Assembly (NCBI GenBank): GCA_034435435.1
Contig: DAOTXN010000089.1
Coordinates: 1-64,000 of the forward strand
Length of the DNA: 64,000 nt
Origin: DAOTXN01 sp034435435
GTDB lineage: Bacteria; Chloroflexota; Anaerolineae; S140-20
Reading direction: 5' to 3'
Shown: positions 24,742-34,162 of the stretch, in pieces
Position numbering within the stretch: the stretch's first letter is position 1
Layout of the letters: each line of letters opens with the position of its first letter
The notes under the pieces: model-generated
What the model saw: only the letters and a program-made list of their open reading frames with translations
Database searches by the model: none
What the model was told of the DNA's origin: nothing
Program-made: the position numbers and the translations under genes

Positions 24742-25213
24742 TGACGGCGTTTTCGCCGGCCAACGCGACGATGCGTTCCCATCCCTGCTCAACCAGGCTG
24801 GCGAGCTGGGTCACACAGGCGCGATAGTCAGCCAGCGACCCGCCATAAGGGTCTGTAATGTCGTAATGTTGACCGCTCTCCATTGCGCTGAGTAGATGAA
24901 TTTTATCGGCTTGATCGGGGAATTCCAGACGCAGGGCTTCGGCGTGGCTGTGGGTCATCACCAACACCAGGTCAGCTTGTTCTATCCATCGTCGGTTCAC
25001 CGAACGAGCGCGGTGGGTCGTGAGGTCCAAGCCGCGCTCGGCCATCAAATCGACCATGTAGGGTGTGGCCGGGCGACCGTCCAAGGCCCAAGTTCCTGCC
25101 GACTCGACGACCCAATCGCCCAACCCAACTTGCGTCAATTGATGAGCCAGCAGAGTTTGGGCAGCCGGCGAGCGGCAGATGTTTCCAGTACAAATGATGA
25201 GAATGCGGGGCAT
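24722..25213 (-). CDS. Low-molecular-weight protein tyrosine phosphatase / arsenate-reductase-like
   Basis: 163 residues with P-loop ICTGNICRSPAA (CxxxxxR) at residue 8, general-acid Asp in DITDPYG and AGTWALDGRPA, all typical of LMW-PTP. It would dephosphorylate phosphotyrosine, possibly on a polysaccharide-export kinase, or reduce arsenate. ATG 25213 (MPRILII) is the natural start; longer reading upstream lies within the palindrome region. Its 3' end shares sequence with the HNH terminator. Confidence 0.87.
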   Translation of the reverse strand: MPRILIICTGNICRSPAAQTLLAHQLTQVGLGDWVVESAGTWALDGRPATPYMVDLMAERGLDLTTHRARSVNRRWIEQADLVLVMTHSHAEALRLEFPDQADKIHLLSAMESGQHYDITDPYGGSLADYRACVTQLASLVEQGWERIVALAGENAVKRKRGV

Positions 25214-25256
25214 AACCCGTTCTCCATAACCCGGACAAGCCCCCAAAGGGGGACCC

Positions 25257-25322
25257 AACCACGGATGACACAGATTTCACTGATTTCTTTTCAATCCGTG
25301 TCATCCGTGTCATCCGTGGTTC
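25257..25322. repeat. Palindromic ACCACGGATGACAC repeat
   Basis: Left arm AACCACGGATGACACAGATT and right arm AATCCGTG..CATCCGTGGTT form an imperfect hairpin of about 65 bp. Flanking sequences AACCCGGACAAGC and AACCCGGACGGGC are also similar on both sides. Confidence 0.75.
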
Positions 25323-25345
25323 ATACGAACCCGGACGGGCTGGAA

Positions 25346-26476
25346 TCAGACCAGCGCAACAGGCGCCAGACCGGCCCCTTCCAGTAACACAGCCAGCCCA
25401 CCCGCAACCAATGAATGGCCTCCCATGACTACCGGCGCCGGCGCGGTGCGCGCGGCGGCGGTCAGGGCGCGCAAGAACGGATCATTGACGTACTGGTCCA
25501 TCAGCAGGTCGGAGTAAAAGCGGTCGGCGTCGCTGGGCCATAGCCCGCGACTGGCCAGAATGACCCGATTGTCCAACAAGATGGCGTCGGCCATTTCGGC
25601 CAGGTGCACGAAAAAGTGCTCCAGGCCGACGCAATCGAGAAAATCGTTCAACAGTGAGCGCACTTGTCCTTGTGCCTGGCGTCCGCTGGCCCGCATGCCG
25701 CGCTCTTCGGCAAACACGCGCGCCCAACAGCGGGTGTGCCGTTCCAGCAAATGCCATGCCCAAGACGAGACGCGCCCGGCCACGATGACGTGAGTTGCAT
25801 CGCGCCGCAACACGTCGATGGTTGCGTCCAGATGAGTGGAAGGCCAATCCAACTGATCGAGAAACGCCCTCAGGTGTGGGTGAATCGAAGGATGTCGGGC
25901 CAGGGCCAGCACGTCAAAAGGCGTGTCGATGTCCATTTGAGTGGCCGCCGAGCGGGGTAGCACCTGCACAGGGTAGCCGGTCTTTTCCTGCCAGATCCAG
26001 GCCAGGGCGTTGTCGCGTTCCAGCCAATATTCGAGAGGCAAGTAGGCGTCGGCGGGATAAAACGCGGCCCAATCTGTCGAGTGCAGGTTGTTGGTCATTA
26101 ACACAGGTTGGTCTCCGCACGCAACCTGTACGGCCTGCCGAAGCTGGGCCTCAGAGAGCAACGGAGCGCTGCCGCCTCCAGAATAGAGGCAACGCTTGAG
26201 TTCATAACGCCGGATCAGGTTGAGCAGAGTCCGGCCAAAGTGAAACGGGCGCTCAGGTGACACGAATTCGAATTGTAAAGGCAGATTTTTGAGTGAATCC
26301 AACCACGGAGCCTCATCGCTCACGACGACGATGGGATCCAGTGCAGGGATGTTCAACGCTTGATCGATCAGGTCAAGCGCGGCGGCTCGGCGCGCCTGGC
26401 GCAGGGTCTGCTCGACGCTTGTGGCGCGTCCGCCCCCGCCCACCATAAGGATGAAACCTGCCTTTGCTTCGGTCAT
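25346..26476 (-). CDS. Hypothetical protein, possible NTP-transferase-like fold
   Basis: 376 residues from MTEAKAGFILMVGGGGRATSVEQTLRQ. The first 230 residues look like a Rossmann-type sugar-nucleotide or MobA/CofC-like transferase (ILMVGGGGR, PIVVVSDEAPWLDSL, PVLMTNNLHSTDW, TQMDIDTPFDVL). The second half (ATHVIVAGRVSSWAWHLLE, AEMADAILLDNRVILAS, PVVMGGHSLVAGGL) is another alpha/beta domain. No catalytic set can be named. Start ATG 26476 has GAGGT before it. It follows HPF but is separated by a terminator. Confidence 0.6.
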   Translation of the reverse strand: MTEAKAGFILMVGGGGRATSVEQTLRQARRAAALDLIDQALNIPALDPIVVVSDEAPWLDSLKNLPLQFEFVSPERPFHFGRTLLNLIRRYELKRCLYSGGGSAPLLSEAQLRQAVQVACGDQPVLMTNNLHSTDWAAFYPADAYLPLEYWLERDNALAWIWQEKTGYPVQVLPRSAATQMDIDTPFDVLALARHPSIHPHLRAFLDQLDWPSTHLDATIDVLRRDATHVIVAGRVSSWAWHLLERHTRCWARVFAEERGMRASGRQAQGQVRSLLNDFLDCVGLEHFFVHLAEMADAILLDNRVILASRGLWPSDADRFYSDLLMDQYVNDPFLRALTAAARTAPAPVVMGGHSLVAGGLAVLLEGAGLAPVALV

Positions 26477-26490
26477 GTTGACCTCGTGAC

Positions 26491-26521
26491 AAAAAGGGGG
26501 CCAGATGGCCCGGCCCCCTTT
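26491..26521 (-). terminator. Rho-independent terminator of the HPF gene
   Basis: On the minus strand GGGGGCC, loop GGGCCATCT, GGCCCCC, then TTTTTG, starting about 20 bp after the HPF stop. Confidence 0.8.
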
Positions 26522-26539
26522 ACAGTGATTCACGTGTCG

Positions 26540-27082
26540 TCAGGGCACTTCGGGTTGTAACAAGCCGTAATTTCCGTCTTGGCGGCGGTAAACTACGTTA
26601 ATCGCCGCTTCTTCGGCGTTGAAAAAGAGGAAAAAGTCGTGCCCCACCAGCTCCATTTGCTCAATAGCTTCTTGGGGATTCATCGGCCAGACTTCAAAAC
26701 GCTTTACGCGCACGATTTCTCCGGCCGGCGGCTCTTCGGTTTCCTCTGTCTCGACTGTCACGGCGACCTCAGCGCTACGAATACGCTGCTGACGCTTGCC
26801 TTTGAAGCGTTCAATCTGGCGATGTAGCTTGTCCAGCACGGCATCAATGGAGGCAAAGATGTCGTCGCTGCGCTCTTCGGCTCGCAAGATGGTTCGTTTG
26901 CTGTGCACCGTAAACTGCGCTACCTGGCTATCAGCGGCCGAACGTGTGTTTTCTACTGTCAGGTCTACGCGGATCTTGCCGATGTCTGGCAAATAACGAT
27001 CCAGACGCGACACTTTGCCCTCGACATATTCCTGCAAGCGGGGTGTGATTTCCAGATTCCGTCCGTGTATTGATACTTCCAT
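26540..27082 (-). CDS. hpf: Ribosome hibernation promoting factor, long form
   Basis: 180 residues. N-terminal HPF/YfiA domain (MEVSIHGRNLEITPRLQEYVEGKVSRLDRYLP, shown in part) and the basic ERFKGKRQQR helix bind the 30S decoding region. After an acidic linker (ETEETEEPPAGEIVRVKRFEV) comes the C-terminal dimerisation domain (MNPQEAIEQMELVGHDFFLFFNAE, INVVYRRQDGNYGLL) that joins two ribosomes into a 100S dimer. Single gene with own terminator; AGGAGGAAGA site upstream. Confidence 0.93.
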   Translation of the reverse strand: MEVSIHGRNLEITPRLQEYVEGKVSRLDRYLPDIGKIRVDLTVENTRSAADSQVAQFTVHSKRTILRAEERSDDIFASIDAVLDKLHRQIERFKGKRQQRIRSAEVAVTVETEETEEPPAGEIVRVKRFEVWPMNPQEAIEQMELVGHDFFLFFNAEEAAINVVYRRQDGNYGLLQPEVP

Positions 27083-27107
27083 TATCTTCCTCCTTGTCTA
27101 TGGTATC

Positions 27108-27153
27108 CCTGACATTTTAGCCCGTTTCCCTCAACCGGGAAGGGCCTGTCAGG
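27108..27153 (-). terminator. Hairpin between comF-like and HPF genes
   Basis: CCTGACA and its complement TGTCAGG enclose an inner CCC/GGG fold, just 3' of the ComF-like stop on the minus strand. It may be a terminator or part of the HPF leader. Confidence 0.4.
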
Positions 27154-27165
27154 AGGGGTCAACAC

Positions 27166-27900
27166 CTAGCGCGCCCGGGCCAGCGTCAAAGCCCACACTG
27201 AAGCAGCGCCAGCCTGACGTAGGGCCTGGGCCGAAGCTTGTAACGTGGCTCCGGTCGTGCACACGTCGTCAATGAGCAAAACTCGAACACCGGTGAGGTC
27301 GTCGCCTGTCCAGGTAAAAGCATCCTTGACGTTCGCTTGCCGGTCTTGAGCGCCCAGCCCTACCTGGGGGGCCGTGGGCCGGCTGCGCACCAAATGCGTT
27401 TCATCGAGCGCCAGCCGCGCTTGCTCGACCAGGGTGTGGGCCAGCAGGCCAGCCTGGTTGAAACCGCGCTCCTTTAATCGAGAGGTGTGCAAAGGAACCG
27501 GGGTGACCAAATCTGCCGGGAGCCGGGTTGCATTCCAGCAGTCGAGGAGGATGTGCCCCAAAATAGGCGCCAACTCGCGTCTGCGTTTATACTTGAGGTG
27601 GTGAATGGCCTGGCGCAGCGCGCCATCGTGAATCGCCGCCGAGCGAATGCCGTCAAGGTGGCTCGAATTGCTCCGGCACTGTGGACACAAACTCTCGCGG
27701 GTGGTAGGGCGGCCGCATTGGGGGCACAGGGGTGGCGACACCCGTTCGACAGAGGCTAAACAGCTCTGGCACAGCCATGTACCGACCTGCGAACAAGCCA
27801 CGCAGTGGGGCGGAAAAAGCACATCCAGCCCGCGCTGCAGCCAGTCGGACAACCGGCCGCGCCAGGTTCTTTCAGCGACTGCGAAAGGAAACTGTATCAT
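27166..27900 (-). CDS. comF: ComF family phosphoribosyltransferase-like protein
   Basis: 244 residues. A double zinc-finger start (PPHCVACSQVGTWLCQSC, PLCPQCGRP, LCPQC) and a PRTase domain with the PRPP loop VLLIDDVCTTGAT and GFNQAGLLA. ComF supports DNA uptake across the inner membrane in competence systems; here it is next to the Tad pilus operon, which could provide the pilus side of uptake (inference). The ATG start and downstream hairpin are clear; it follows TadC by 48 bp. Confidence 0.9.
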   Translation of the reverse strand: MIQFPFAVAERTWRGRLSDWLQRGLDVLFPPHCVACSQVGTWLCQSCLASVERVSPPLCPQCGRPTTRESLCPQCRSNSSHLDGIRSAAIHDGALRQAIHHLKYKRRRELAPILGHILLDCWNATRLPADLVTPVPLHTSRLKERGFNQAGLLAHTLVEQARLALDETHLVRSRPTAPQVGLGAQDRQANVKDAFTWTGDDLTGVRVLLIDDVCTTGATLQASAQALRQAGAASVWALTLARAR

Positions 27901-27948
27901 TTGGAAGAAAGAGCGCGCACGACGCTGTGACAGGCGGCAGTCGCCAGG

Positions 27949-28869
27949 TTAACCCATAAAACCGGATTCCATGACTATTAAAATGGCCGGCCCGAGCAAC
28001 ACAATATAGATGGATGGAAAGATCAAGAACACCATGGGAAAGAGCATTTTGATAGGGGCCTGATGGGCCTTTTCTTCTGCCCGTTGCCGGCGCTTTTGAC
28101 GCATCTGTTCGGACTGGATTCTCAGCACTTTGGCAATACTGACGCCCAATTGCTCGGTTTGAATGATGGCTGCCACAAAACTGGTGACGTCGGTCACGTC
28201 CATACGGTTCGCCATGTCGCGTAAGGCGTCTTTGCGGGCTTTGCCCAGTTGGATTTCCCGAATCACGCGGCCAAGTTCCATTGATAATGGGTCTTCCCAC
28301 TTTTCGCTCACGCGTGACATAGCGGCGTCAAAACCCAGTCCGGCTTCCACGCAAATGGTCAACAGGTCCAAAGCATCGGGTAGGGCCTTGATTATAGCCC
28401 CCTGGCGCCGACGAATCTTGCCGCTTAACCAGACGTGAGGGTAGATGAAACCGATCAACGCCGCGCCGCCCCCAAACATGAGTTGTTTGTCGAGCGGCTG
28501 TTTGGATACCAACATCAGCAAAAAGAACACCCCGCCCAAAGCGACTGTCGCGACCACCCGCACACCCCAAAATTCGGCCGGGCTCCAGTTATTTGGATTG
28601 CCTGCCAGTTCCAGTTTGTGGCGTGTTGATTCAAGCGTTTGTTGGGGCGTAAAACGAGTCACGAATTGGGCCGCCGCTTCCACCATGGGCACGAGCACAC
28701 GCTCGCTAAACGGCTGCGAAAGCTCCAGTTCTTCTAGTGAGACGGCTTCGGCCCGCCCGCTGTACTCCATCAGGCGGTCTTGAATCGAGCTATGGGAGCG
28801 CGGCCTGCGCAATCCCACAATGATCAGCACCAGCCCGATGATTACGATTCCAACAATTACAGGAACCAT
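27949..28869 (-). CDS. tadC: TadC-like type II/IV secretion membrane platform protein
   Basis: Type II secretion F (T2SSF) domain protein of a Tad pilus: N-terminal membrane helix (VIVGIVIIGLVLIIVGL), a second pair (VVATVALGGVFFLLMLV, MFGGGAALIGFIYP), the T2SSF core (DALDLLTICVEAGLGFDAAM, LGVSIAKVLRIQSEQMRQKRRQRAEEKA) and a last helix (FLIFPSIYIVLLGPAILIV). ATG 28869 is chosen because GAGGTGTGAGG precedes it and the longer form would overlap TadB. Forms the inner-membrane platform with TadB that transfers ATP-driven motion to pilin subunits. Last of the Tad genes here. Confidence 0.9.
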   Translation of the reverse strand: MVPVIVGIVIIGLVLIIVGLRRPRSHSSIQDRLMEYSGRAEAVSLEELELSQPFSERVLVPMVEAAAQFVTRFTPQQTLESTRHKLELAGNPNNWSPAEFWGVRVVATVALGGVFFLLMLVSKQPLDKQLMFGGGAALIGFIYPHVWLSGKIRRRQGAIIKALPDALDLLTICVEAGLGFDAAMSRVSEKWEDPLSMELGRVIREIQLGKARKDALRDMANRMDVTDVTSFVAAIIQTEQLGVSIAKVLRIQSEQMRQKRRQRAEEKAHQAPIKMLFPMVFLIFPSIYIVLLGPAILIVMESGFMG

Positions 28870-28885
28870 CCTCACACCTCTCGAT

Positions 28886-29851
28886 CTACACCTCGATAGT
28901 CGTGATCTTGTTGAGTGCAAAAGCGCCGGCAGCGATCATGACAGCGCCAACCCCCAGCATGATCCAACCGCACCAATGGTCAAACATCTGCATCATGTAT
29001 TCGCGGTTGATCGCAAGCAGGAGTAGGGCCAGGGCGATGGGCAGAAAGGTGATCACATAAGCCGACGCCCGCCCTTGCGCCGTCAGCGTCCGCACTTCAC
29101 CTTTGATGCGCACGCGCTCGCGGATGGTAAAGCTAATGGTGTCCAGAATATCGGCCAGGTTACCGCCCACTTCGCGCTGGACGTTGATGGCGGTGATCAT
29201 TAAATCGAGGTCGTCGCTGTCGATGCGCCGGAGCATGTTGTTCATTGCCTGCTCCATACTCAAACCCAACTGCATCTCTTGAACGACGCGCTGGAATTCG
29301 ACCGAGATGGGCGCGGGCAACTCGGTGGCTACCGAGTTCATCGCCTGCATCACGCTGTAGCCTGCCCGTAAGCCGTTGGACATTTGGTTAATGGCGTCGC
29401 CCAATTGATCGTTGAATTGGTTGAGCCGGCGGCGCTGGCGCATCCGTACGTAAAAGCGCGGGGCGAAAAATCCGATCACAGCCGCCGCCGCCGCCAGCAG
29501 AATGCCCCCGCCGAAAATGATCCACGCGCCGATGAACCCCCCGATCACGGCGATGACTTGCAGGGCTAAATACTCGGCCACGGTGAATTTCAAGTCGGCC
29601 CGGGCCAGTTGGGTAGAAATGTTCTCGGCGAAACTGCGACCTTGCAGCGCCCGGTTCAACCCATCGGTAATCACCGAGCGCCGCTCTTCTTTTTTGCGGT
29701 CTTCGGGCGCTTTTCCCAGATCGTAGCCCGCCTCAGCATAGCGCCCCAGACGCTCTTGTACCACGGCCTCGCCGCCGCGCAAGCTGGAAAGCAGCCCGAC
29801 GGCCAATAGCACTACGGCCAACGCTCCCATGATCATCACAGGTACAGGCAT
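28886..29851 (-). CDS. tadB: TadB-like pilus platform protein
   Basis: 321 residues with an N-terminal helix (MIMGALAVVLLAVGLL), a central hairpin of two helices (LALQVIAVIGGFIGAWII, LLAAAAAVIGFFAPRFYV), the T2SSF core (LGDAINQMSNGLRAGYSVMQAM, EVGGNLADILDTI) and two C-terminal helices. Partner of TadC in the inner-membrane platform. Lies between CpaF and TadC with short gaps, as in standard tadA-tadB-tadC order. Confidence 0.92.
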   Translation of the reverse strand: MPVPVMIMGALAVVLLAVGLLSSLRGGEAVVQERLGRYAEAGYDLGKAPEDRKKEERRSVITDGLNRALQGRSFAENISTQLARADLKFTVAEYLALQVIAVIGGFIGAWIIFGGGILLAAAAAVIGFFAPRFYVRMRQRRRLNQFNDQLGDAINQMSNGLRAGYSVMQAMNSVATELPAPISVEFQRVVQEMQLGLSMEQAMNNMLRRIDSDDLDLMITAINVQREVGGNLADILDTISFTIRERVRIKGEVRTLTAQGRASAYVITFLPIALALLLLAINREYMMQMFDHWCGWIMLGVGAVMIAAGAFALNKITTIEV

Positions 29852-29880
29852 CTTATACTCCTCGGACTTGGTCCCGGTTT

Positions 29881-31254
29881 CTAGAACCGCATGCGCTCTC
29901 CTACACCAAAGATATTCGGCGGCAAGTGGATACCGGCCGCTTCTAGCGTAGGCATGAAGCGGGGCCGAATGCCCGTTGGGCGCAGGCGGCCGATCACTCG
30001 CCCATTTTCGATTCCGGTTTGCTCAAAGATGAACAGATCCGACAACACGATGACGTCCCCCTCCATTCCTTGCACTTCGGTGACGTGGGTGACCTTGCGC
30101 GTGCCGTCTCGCAAACGTTCCTCGTGCACGATGAGATCGACAGCCGAAGCGATTTGCTCCCGAATTGCCCGCACAGGCAGCTCCATTCCAGCCATCAACA
30201 CCATTGTTTCCATACGGGCCAGGGTGTCGCGGGGACTGTTAGAGTGGGCGGTGGTCAGACTGCCATCGTGGCCAGTGTTCATTGCCTGGAGCATGTCCAA
30301 TGCCTCTGCACCACGGCACTCTCCCACGACGATCCGATCCGGTCGCATACGCAGGCAGTTGATCACCAGGTCACGGATGCTGACTTCGCCCCGGCCCTCA
30401 ATATTGGGCGGGCGCGATTCCAGCGTAACAACGTGTTCCTGACGGAGTTGCAGCTCGGCGGCGTTTTCAATGGTAACGATGCGCTCGTCGTTGGGGATAA
30501 AACCCGACAGGATGTTGAGCAACGTCGTCTTGCCGGAACCCGTACCGCCTGAAATGACAACATTGAGCCGCGAATACACACAGGCTTTGAGAAACTCGAC
30601 GACTTCGGGGGTAATGGTACCATACTCGATCAGGTTTTCGACGGTGAGGGGAACTTTGGAGAATTTGCGGATGGTGAGCGTCGGACCGACCAGTGAGATC
30701 GGAGGAATCACGGCATTCACGCGCGAGCCATCGGGCAGGCGGGCGTCTACGTAGGGCGAGCTTTCGTCTACGCGCCGGCCCAACGGTGCAACGATACGGT
30801 CGATGATGCGCATCACGTGCTCGTCGTTTTCAAAAGCCGCGCCGGCCCGCTCCAGCCTGCCGCTGCGCTCCACGTAAATGTTCTTGGGGCCGTTGACCAT
30901 GATTTCGGTGACGGAGGGGTCCTTCAACAATGGCTCTAATGGACCATAACCCAGAATCTCGGCGACGATTTGCTCAAAGAGTCGTTGGCGCTCGGCCCGG
31001 CTCAGAATGATGCCCTCTTCAGACAAAACCGTATCGAACAGCTCTTCGATATTGCTGCGCACTTCGTCGGTCTGAGAAACATCCATCGAGGGGTCTAGCT
31101 CGGAGATCAGTTTGTTCTGCACCCGTGTTTTGAGGTCCATATAGGCGTCGCGCGTGGCGGCCGCCGGTTGACGGCGCACACGCAACTCGGTTAATTTTGA
31201 TTGGGCTCCCGCGGCCGGTTCCTGTCCCTTTTCAATTCTTTTTAGCAAAGACAT
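29881..31254 (-). CDS. cpaF: CpaF/TadA secretion ATPase
   Basis: 457 residues. N-terminal domain ends at EILGYGPLEPLLKDPSVTEIMVNG, the CpaF signature. ATPase core: Walker A VISGGTGSGKTT, Asp box ERIVTIENAAELQL, Walker B DRIVVGECRGAEAL, His box LTTAHSNSPRD. It drives assembly, and perhaps retraction, of the Tad (Flp) pilus. The Flp pilin and the outer-membrane or prepilin peptidase genes are not in this window. Confidence 0.94.
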   Translation of the reverse strand: MSLLKRIEKGQEPAAGAQSKLTELRVRRQPAAATRDAYMDLKTRVQNKLISELDPSMDVSQTDEVRSNIEELFDTVLSEEGIILSRAERQRLFEQIVAEILGYGPLEPLLKDPSVTEIMVNGPKNIYVERSGRLERAGAAFENDEHVMRIIDRIVAPLGRRVDESSPYVDARLPDGSRVNAVIPPISLVGPTLTIRKFSKVPLTVENLIEYGTITPEVVEFLKACVYSRLNVVISGGTGSGKTTLLNILSGFIPNDERIVTIENAAELQLRQEHVVTLESRPPNIEGRGEVSIRDLVINCLRMRPDRIVVGECRGAEALDMLQAMNTGHDGSLTTAHSNSPRDTLARMETMVLMAGMELPVRAIREQIASAVDLIVHEERLRDGTRKVTHVTEVQGMEGDVIVLSDLFIFEQTGIENGRVIGRLRPTGIRPRFMPTLEAAGIHLPPNIFGVGERMRF

Positions 31255-31309
31255 GGTCGGTCTCCTTCAACTCATTACCACAAGGTTCATCTACGCCAAT
31301 CCGCGCATC

Positions 31310-32593
31310 TTAACGGAAAAACCGTCCCAAGCGACGTCGGGTCGGGTCGTCGGCCTGAACTTCGGCTGCGGCTGCTTGTTCTGCCTCGGCGACGGCCCAC
31401 TTTTCCAAGAGCTTTTCCGCCAGTCGCGTCACGGCCTGCGAGATGGGACGCGAGCCATCGCTGATCACAAAAGGCACACCCTGGTTGACCGAAGCCAGCG
31501 CCATCGCGTCATCCATAGGAATTTCCACCAAAACGGGGTGTTTTAGACTCTCTTCGATATCGCTGGCCCGGATGCGACTCCGCCGTGGGTCGGATTTGTT
31601 GAGCACCAGCGTAATCTTGGCCGATGGATAGCCCAACTGCTCTGATACCTCAAAGAACAATTTGACATTGCGTAAAGAAGGGATGTCGGGCGTGGTGAGC
31701 AAGATAATCAAATCCGCCACATCCATGGCCGTCAACACGGTGTCGTGCAGTGAGGTCCACGTATCGACCACAACGAAATCAAAATGCTTTTTCAAATGCT
31801 CCAGGATGCGCTGCACGTGTTCCACCAGCACCAGATCGGCCATTTCGGGCCGTGGCGGCGCCAGCAGCACCTTGATGCCTCCCGAATGAGCAGTGAGCAC
31901 ACTCTCGACCACTGATTGATCCATCTCATCGATCTGGGGGACGAGATCGGCAATGCTGTGTGTGGGTTGCAAGTTCAACGTCACGGCGATATCACCAAAT
32001 TGGAGACTGGCGTCTACCAGTACTACCGATTTGTTTGTGACCCGATGCAGAGCAATGGCCAGGTTGACGGCCAGGACGGTGCAACCGGTGCCCCCCTTGG
32101 GTGAAAAGAAAGTGATGACTTTACCTTCGGGCCGGGCCGGGCCTGCAGCAGCTCCACTTGACATCCCGACCATTTGCTGCATCATCGGCATGGCCCGCCG
32201 GCGGCTCTCGCCCATTTCGTGGACGCGGCGAATGGTTGAGACCAGTTCATCGCCAGAGAATGGTTTGGTCAAAAAGTCGCGCGCGCCGGCCAGCATAGAG
32301 CGTCGCAGATAATCGGCTTCGCTTTGCACCGACATCATGATGACTTGGGCGGCCGGCGCTTCGCGGGCGATGGCTTCGCTGGCGCTGATGCCGTCCACGC
32401 CCGGCATGTTGATGTCCATCAACACGATGTCGGGCTGGTATTCTTTGGCGAAATCAATACCCTCTTGACCGCTAGAGGCTGCGGCGACGACCTCGATGTC
32501 GTTCTCAAAATAGAGTAGCTTGCGCAGGTTCTCCCGTGTTTCGGGTATGTCATCAACGATCAGAACTCGGATCTTGCCCCCACCAGGACTCAT
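31310..32593 (-). CDS. cpaE: CpaE-like protein: receiver domain plus MinD-like domain
   Basis: 427 residues. Residues 1-125 form a complete receiver domain (LIVDDIPETRENL, phosphoacceptor Asp in VLMDINMPGVDG, Lys in LTKPFSG). The MinD-like part from about 160 has FFSPKGGTGCTVLAV where MinD has GGVGKT: the signature Lys of Walker A is replaced by Cys, as CpaE members often lack it, so ATP hydrolysis is doubtful. VVDTWTSLHD and LVLNKSDPRRSRI complete the fold. CpaE positions the pilus machinery at the pole; here, 55 bp upstream of cpaF, it might also take phosphate from one of the many kinases in this window (inference). Confidence 0.9.
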   Translation of the reverse strand: MSPGGGKIRVLIVDDIPETRENLRKLLYFENDIEVVAAASSGQEGIDFAKEYQPDIVLMDINMPGVDGISASEAIAREAPAAQVIMMSVQSEADYLRRSMLAGARDFLTKPFSGDELVSTIRRVHEMGESRRRAMPMMQQMVGMSSGAAAGPARPEGKVITFFSPKGGTGCTVLAVNLAIALHRVTNKSVVLVDASLQFGDIAVTLNLQPTHSIADLVPQIDEMDQSVVESVLTAHSGGIKVLLAPPRPEMADLVLVEHVQRILEHLKKHFDFVVVDTWTSLHDTVLTAMDVADLIILLTTPDIPSLRNVKLFFEVSEQLGYPSAKITLVLNKSDPRRSRIRASDIEESLKHPVLVEIPMDDAMALASVNQGVPFVISDGSRPISQAVTRLAEKLLEKWAVAEAEQAAAAEVQADDPTRRRLGRFFR

Positions 32594-32650
32594 TCGATTA
32601 CTTTCCCTCTTTTCCCAAATCTTTTTCCAACCGCGCCCTCATCACTTCTT

Positions 32651-33955
32651 TTACCTCGGCGGTGTTTCGGTAGTCACTTCTTGCAGGGTCCACTGCCCCC
32701 ACAGTTTTTCTGGCAGCTTGAGGAAACTGCGCTCCAGTTGTCGGGCTGGCGGTTCTACGCCAAAGGCCAGGCCGGGCGGTAATGCCAGATTGAAGCGATC
32801 CACCATGTACTGGAACGTCACTGCCTCCGTATCGGGTAGGCGGATACCGGCGTCCGAGTACGAGCGTAACACAAAGTGTAGGTCAGCGCCCGCATCGGCT
32901 GCCCACTTGAGGACCAGCGCATCCTGGGGCGAAACCACCAGCAAAAGGGGCTGGCGTGTCGAGACAGAAAGATACTCGCGTAGCCTCTGACTCTCTGAAA
33001 TATTCAGATCTTCGGGGATGAAAAGCTGTATCTGTGATGACGGGATCAGGGCTTCACTCGTGCTGGCAGTCTCACCTGAACCGCCATCTGGCGTCTGCCC
33101 ACTCTCTTCGCTGGTCGTGGTCTCTGTCGTATCGGTGCTAGCCGCTTGCGTCACTGCGCGCCCCGTCGGAAAGAACAGCTCGCCCCACGGCCCAATGTTG
33201 AGCACTTCGGCGTCGCGCACGGTGATCTGGCTTACCAGGCGCGGGCGCTGTTGACCTTCGGACGGAATTACGTTGATGGGCTGACCAAACGGGTCTGTTT
33301 CGATGCGGCCGTATGTTCCTTGTAACACGGTTACGCCTTCCGAGGCCGCGCCAGCGTTGATGTTCACCAGCGGCGCAACCTGGTTGGGCAATGGGGTCTG
33401 GAATTCTTCATCCAGATCGACCATCAGAAAAGAAATCAGCACGTCCACGTGGTCGCCGCGCCGCAGCGCCCACCCCACGCTAGAGATGTGATCCACAGGA
33501 ATGGCAATCGCAACCCGATCAGGTGGGATCAACAGCGCCGCGTCCGACCCGGTGCGCACCAAGTCGCCGGCCTGATCGGTCAACATATCTGGGATCAAGA
33601 CCGTACCACGCGCAATATCCGAGCGGGTAATGCGTCCCTCAACCTGATCCAACGAAGTCAGCGCGCCCTGTGGAACCCAGTCCAGCGGCCAATCCACCGT
33701 ATCCAGGTAGTCGCTGAGAGGAACCGCGCCCGAGACGAGCAGCGTGCCCCGCTCGATAAACTGCTTGGCTACGACGACCTGCGCCGCCGGTATGGGTGTG
33801 GGAGTGGGCGCGGCAGTTGGAGCCACTACCGGGGGTGTGCCTTCGCCCGGTTCCTGTCCTTTTTCATCTCCTCCGCGACTCATGACCAACAACAGGCCGA
33901 CGGCCATCACGGCCAACAATACCCCAATCAAGATCAAGAATCTACCGCGTTGCAT
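32651..33955 (-). CDS. cpaB: CpaB/RcpC-like SAF-domain pilus protein
   Basis: 434 residues. One N-terminal membrane helix (FLILIGVLLAVMAVGLLLVM), a Pro/Thr-rich linker, and a SAF domain (AQVVVAKQFIERGTLLVSGAVPLSDY, ITRSDIARGTVLIPDML). Later RVAIAIPVDHISSVGWALRRGDHVDVLI is the CpaB periplasmic core, interrupted by a Thr/Ser/Glu-rich low-complexity loop around residue 290. CpaB connects the inner machinery with the outer surface. First gene of the visible Tad operon; about 265 bp upstream of it hold only the divergent proline dehydrogenase promoter and nothing else recognised. Confidence 0.88.
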   Translation of the reverse strand: MQRGRFLILIGVLLAVMAVGLLLVMSRGGDEKGQEPGEGTPPVVAPTAAPTPTPIPAAQVVVAKQFIERGTLLVSGAVPLSDYLDTVDWPLDWVPQGALTSLDQVEGRITRSDIARGTVLIPDMLTDQAGDLVRTGSDAALLIPPDRVAIAIPVDHISSVGWALRRGDHVDVLISFLMVDLDEEFQTPLPNQVAPLVNINAGAASEGVTVLQGTYGRIETDPFGQPINVIPSEGQQRPRLVSQITVRDAEVLNIGPWGELFFPTGRAVTQAASTDTTETTTSEESGQTPDGGSGETASTSEALIPSSQIQLFIPEDLNISESQRLREYLSVSTRQPLLLVVSPQDALVLKWAADAGADLHFVLRSYSDAGIRLPDTEAVTFQYMVDRFNLALPPGLAFGVEPPARQLERSFLKLPEKLWGQWTLQEVTTETPPR

Positions 33956-34162
33956 ACCTTCCTCCTTTGTTCATTCGACTACGATGCCATCGGGAGCGAG
34001 GATGATGTGTGAATGCATCGATTGTCAGTGGCCTGGCAGAAGGCCGTGATGTCGCCCAGCGCCCATTCAAACATGCGCTGGTTATCACTTCTACTATACT
34101 AACTTCCCTGAAAAAGTCAAGCCTACCCCACGGGTTAATCGCCGTGTGCTTTCGGCCAAGTG

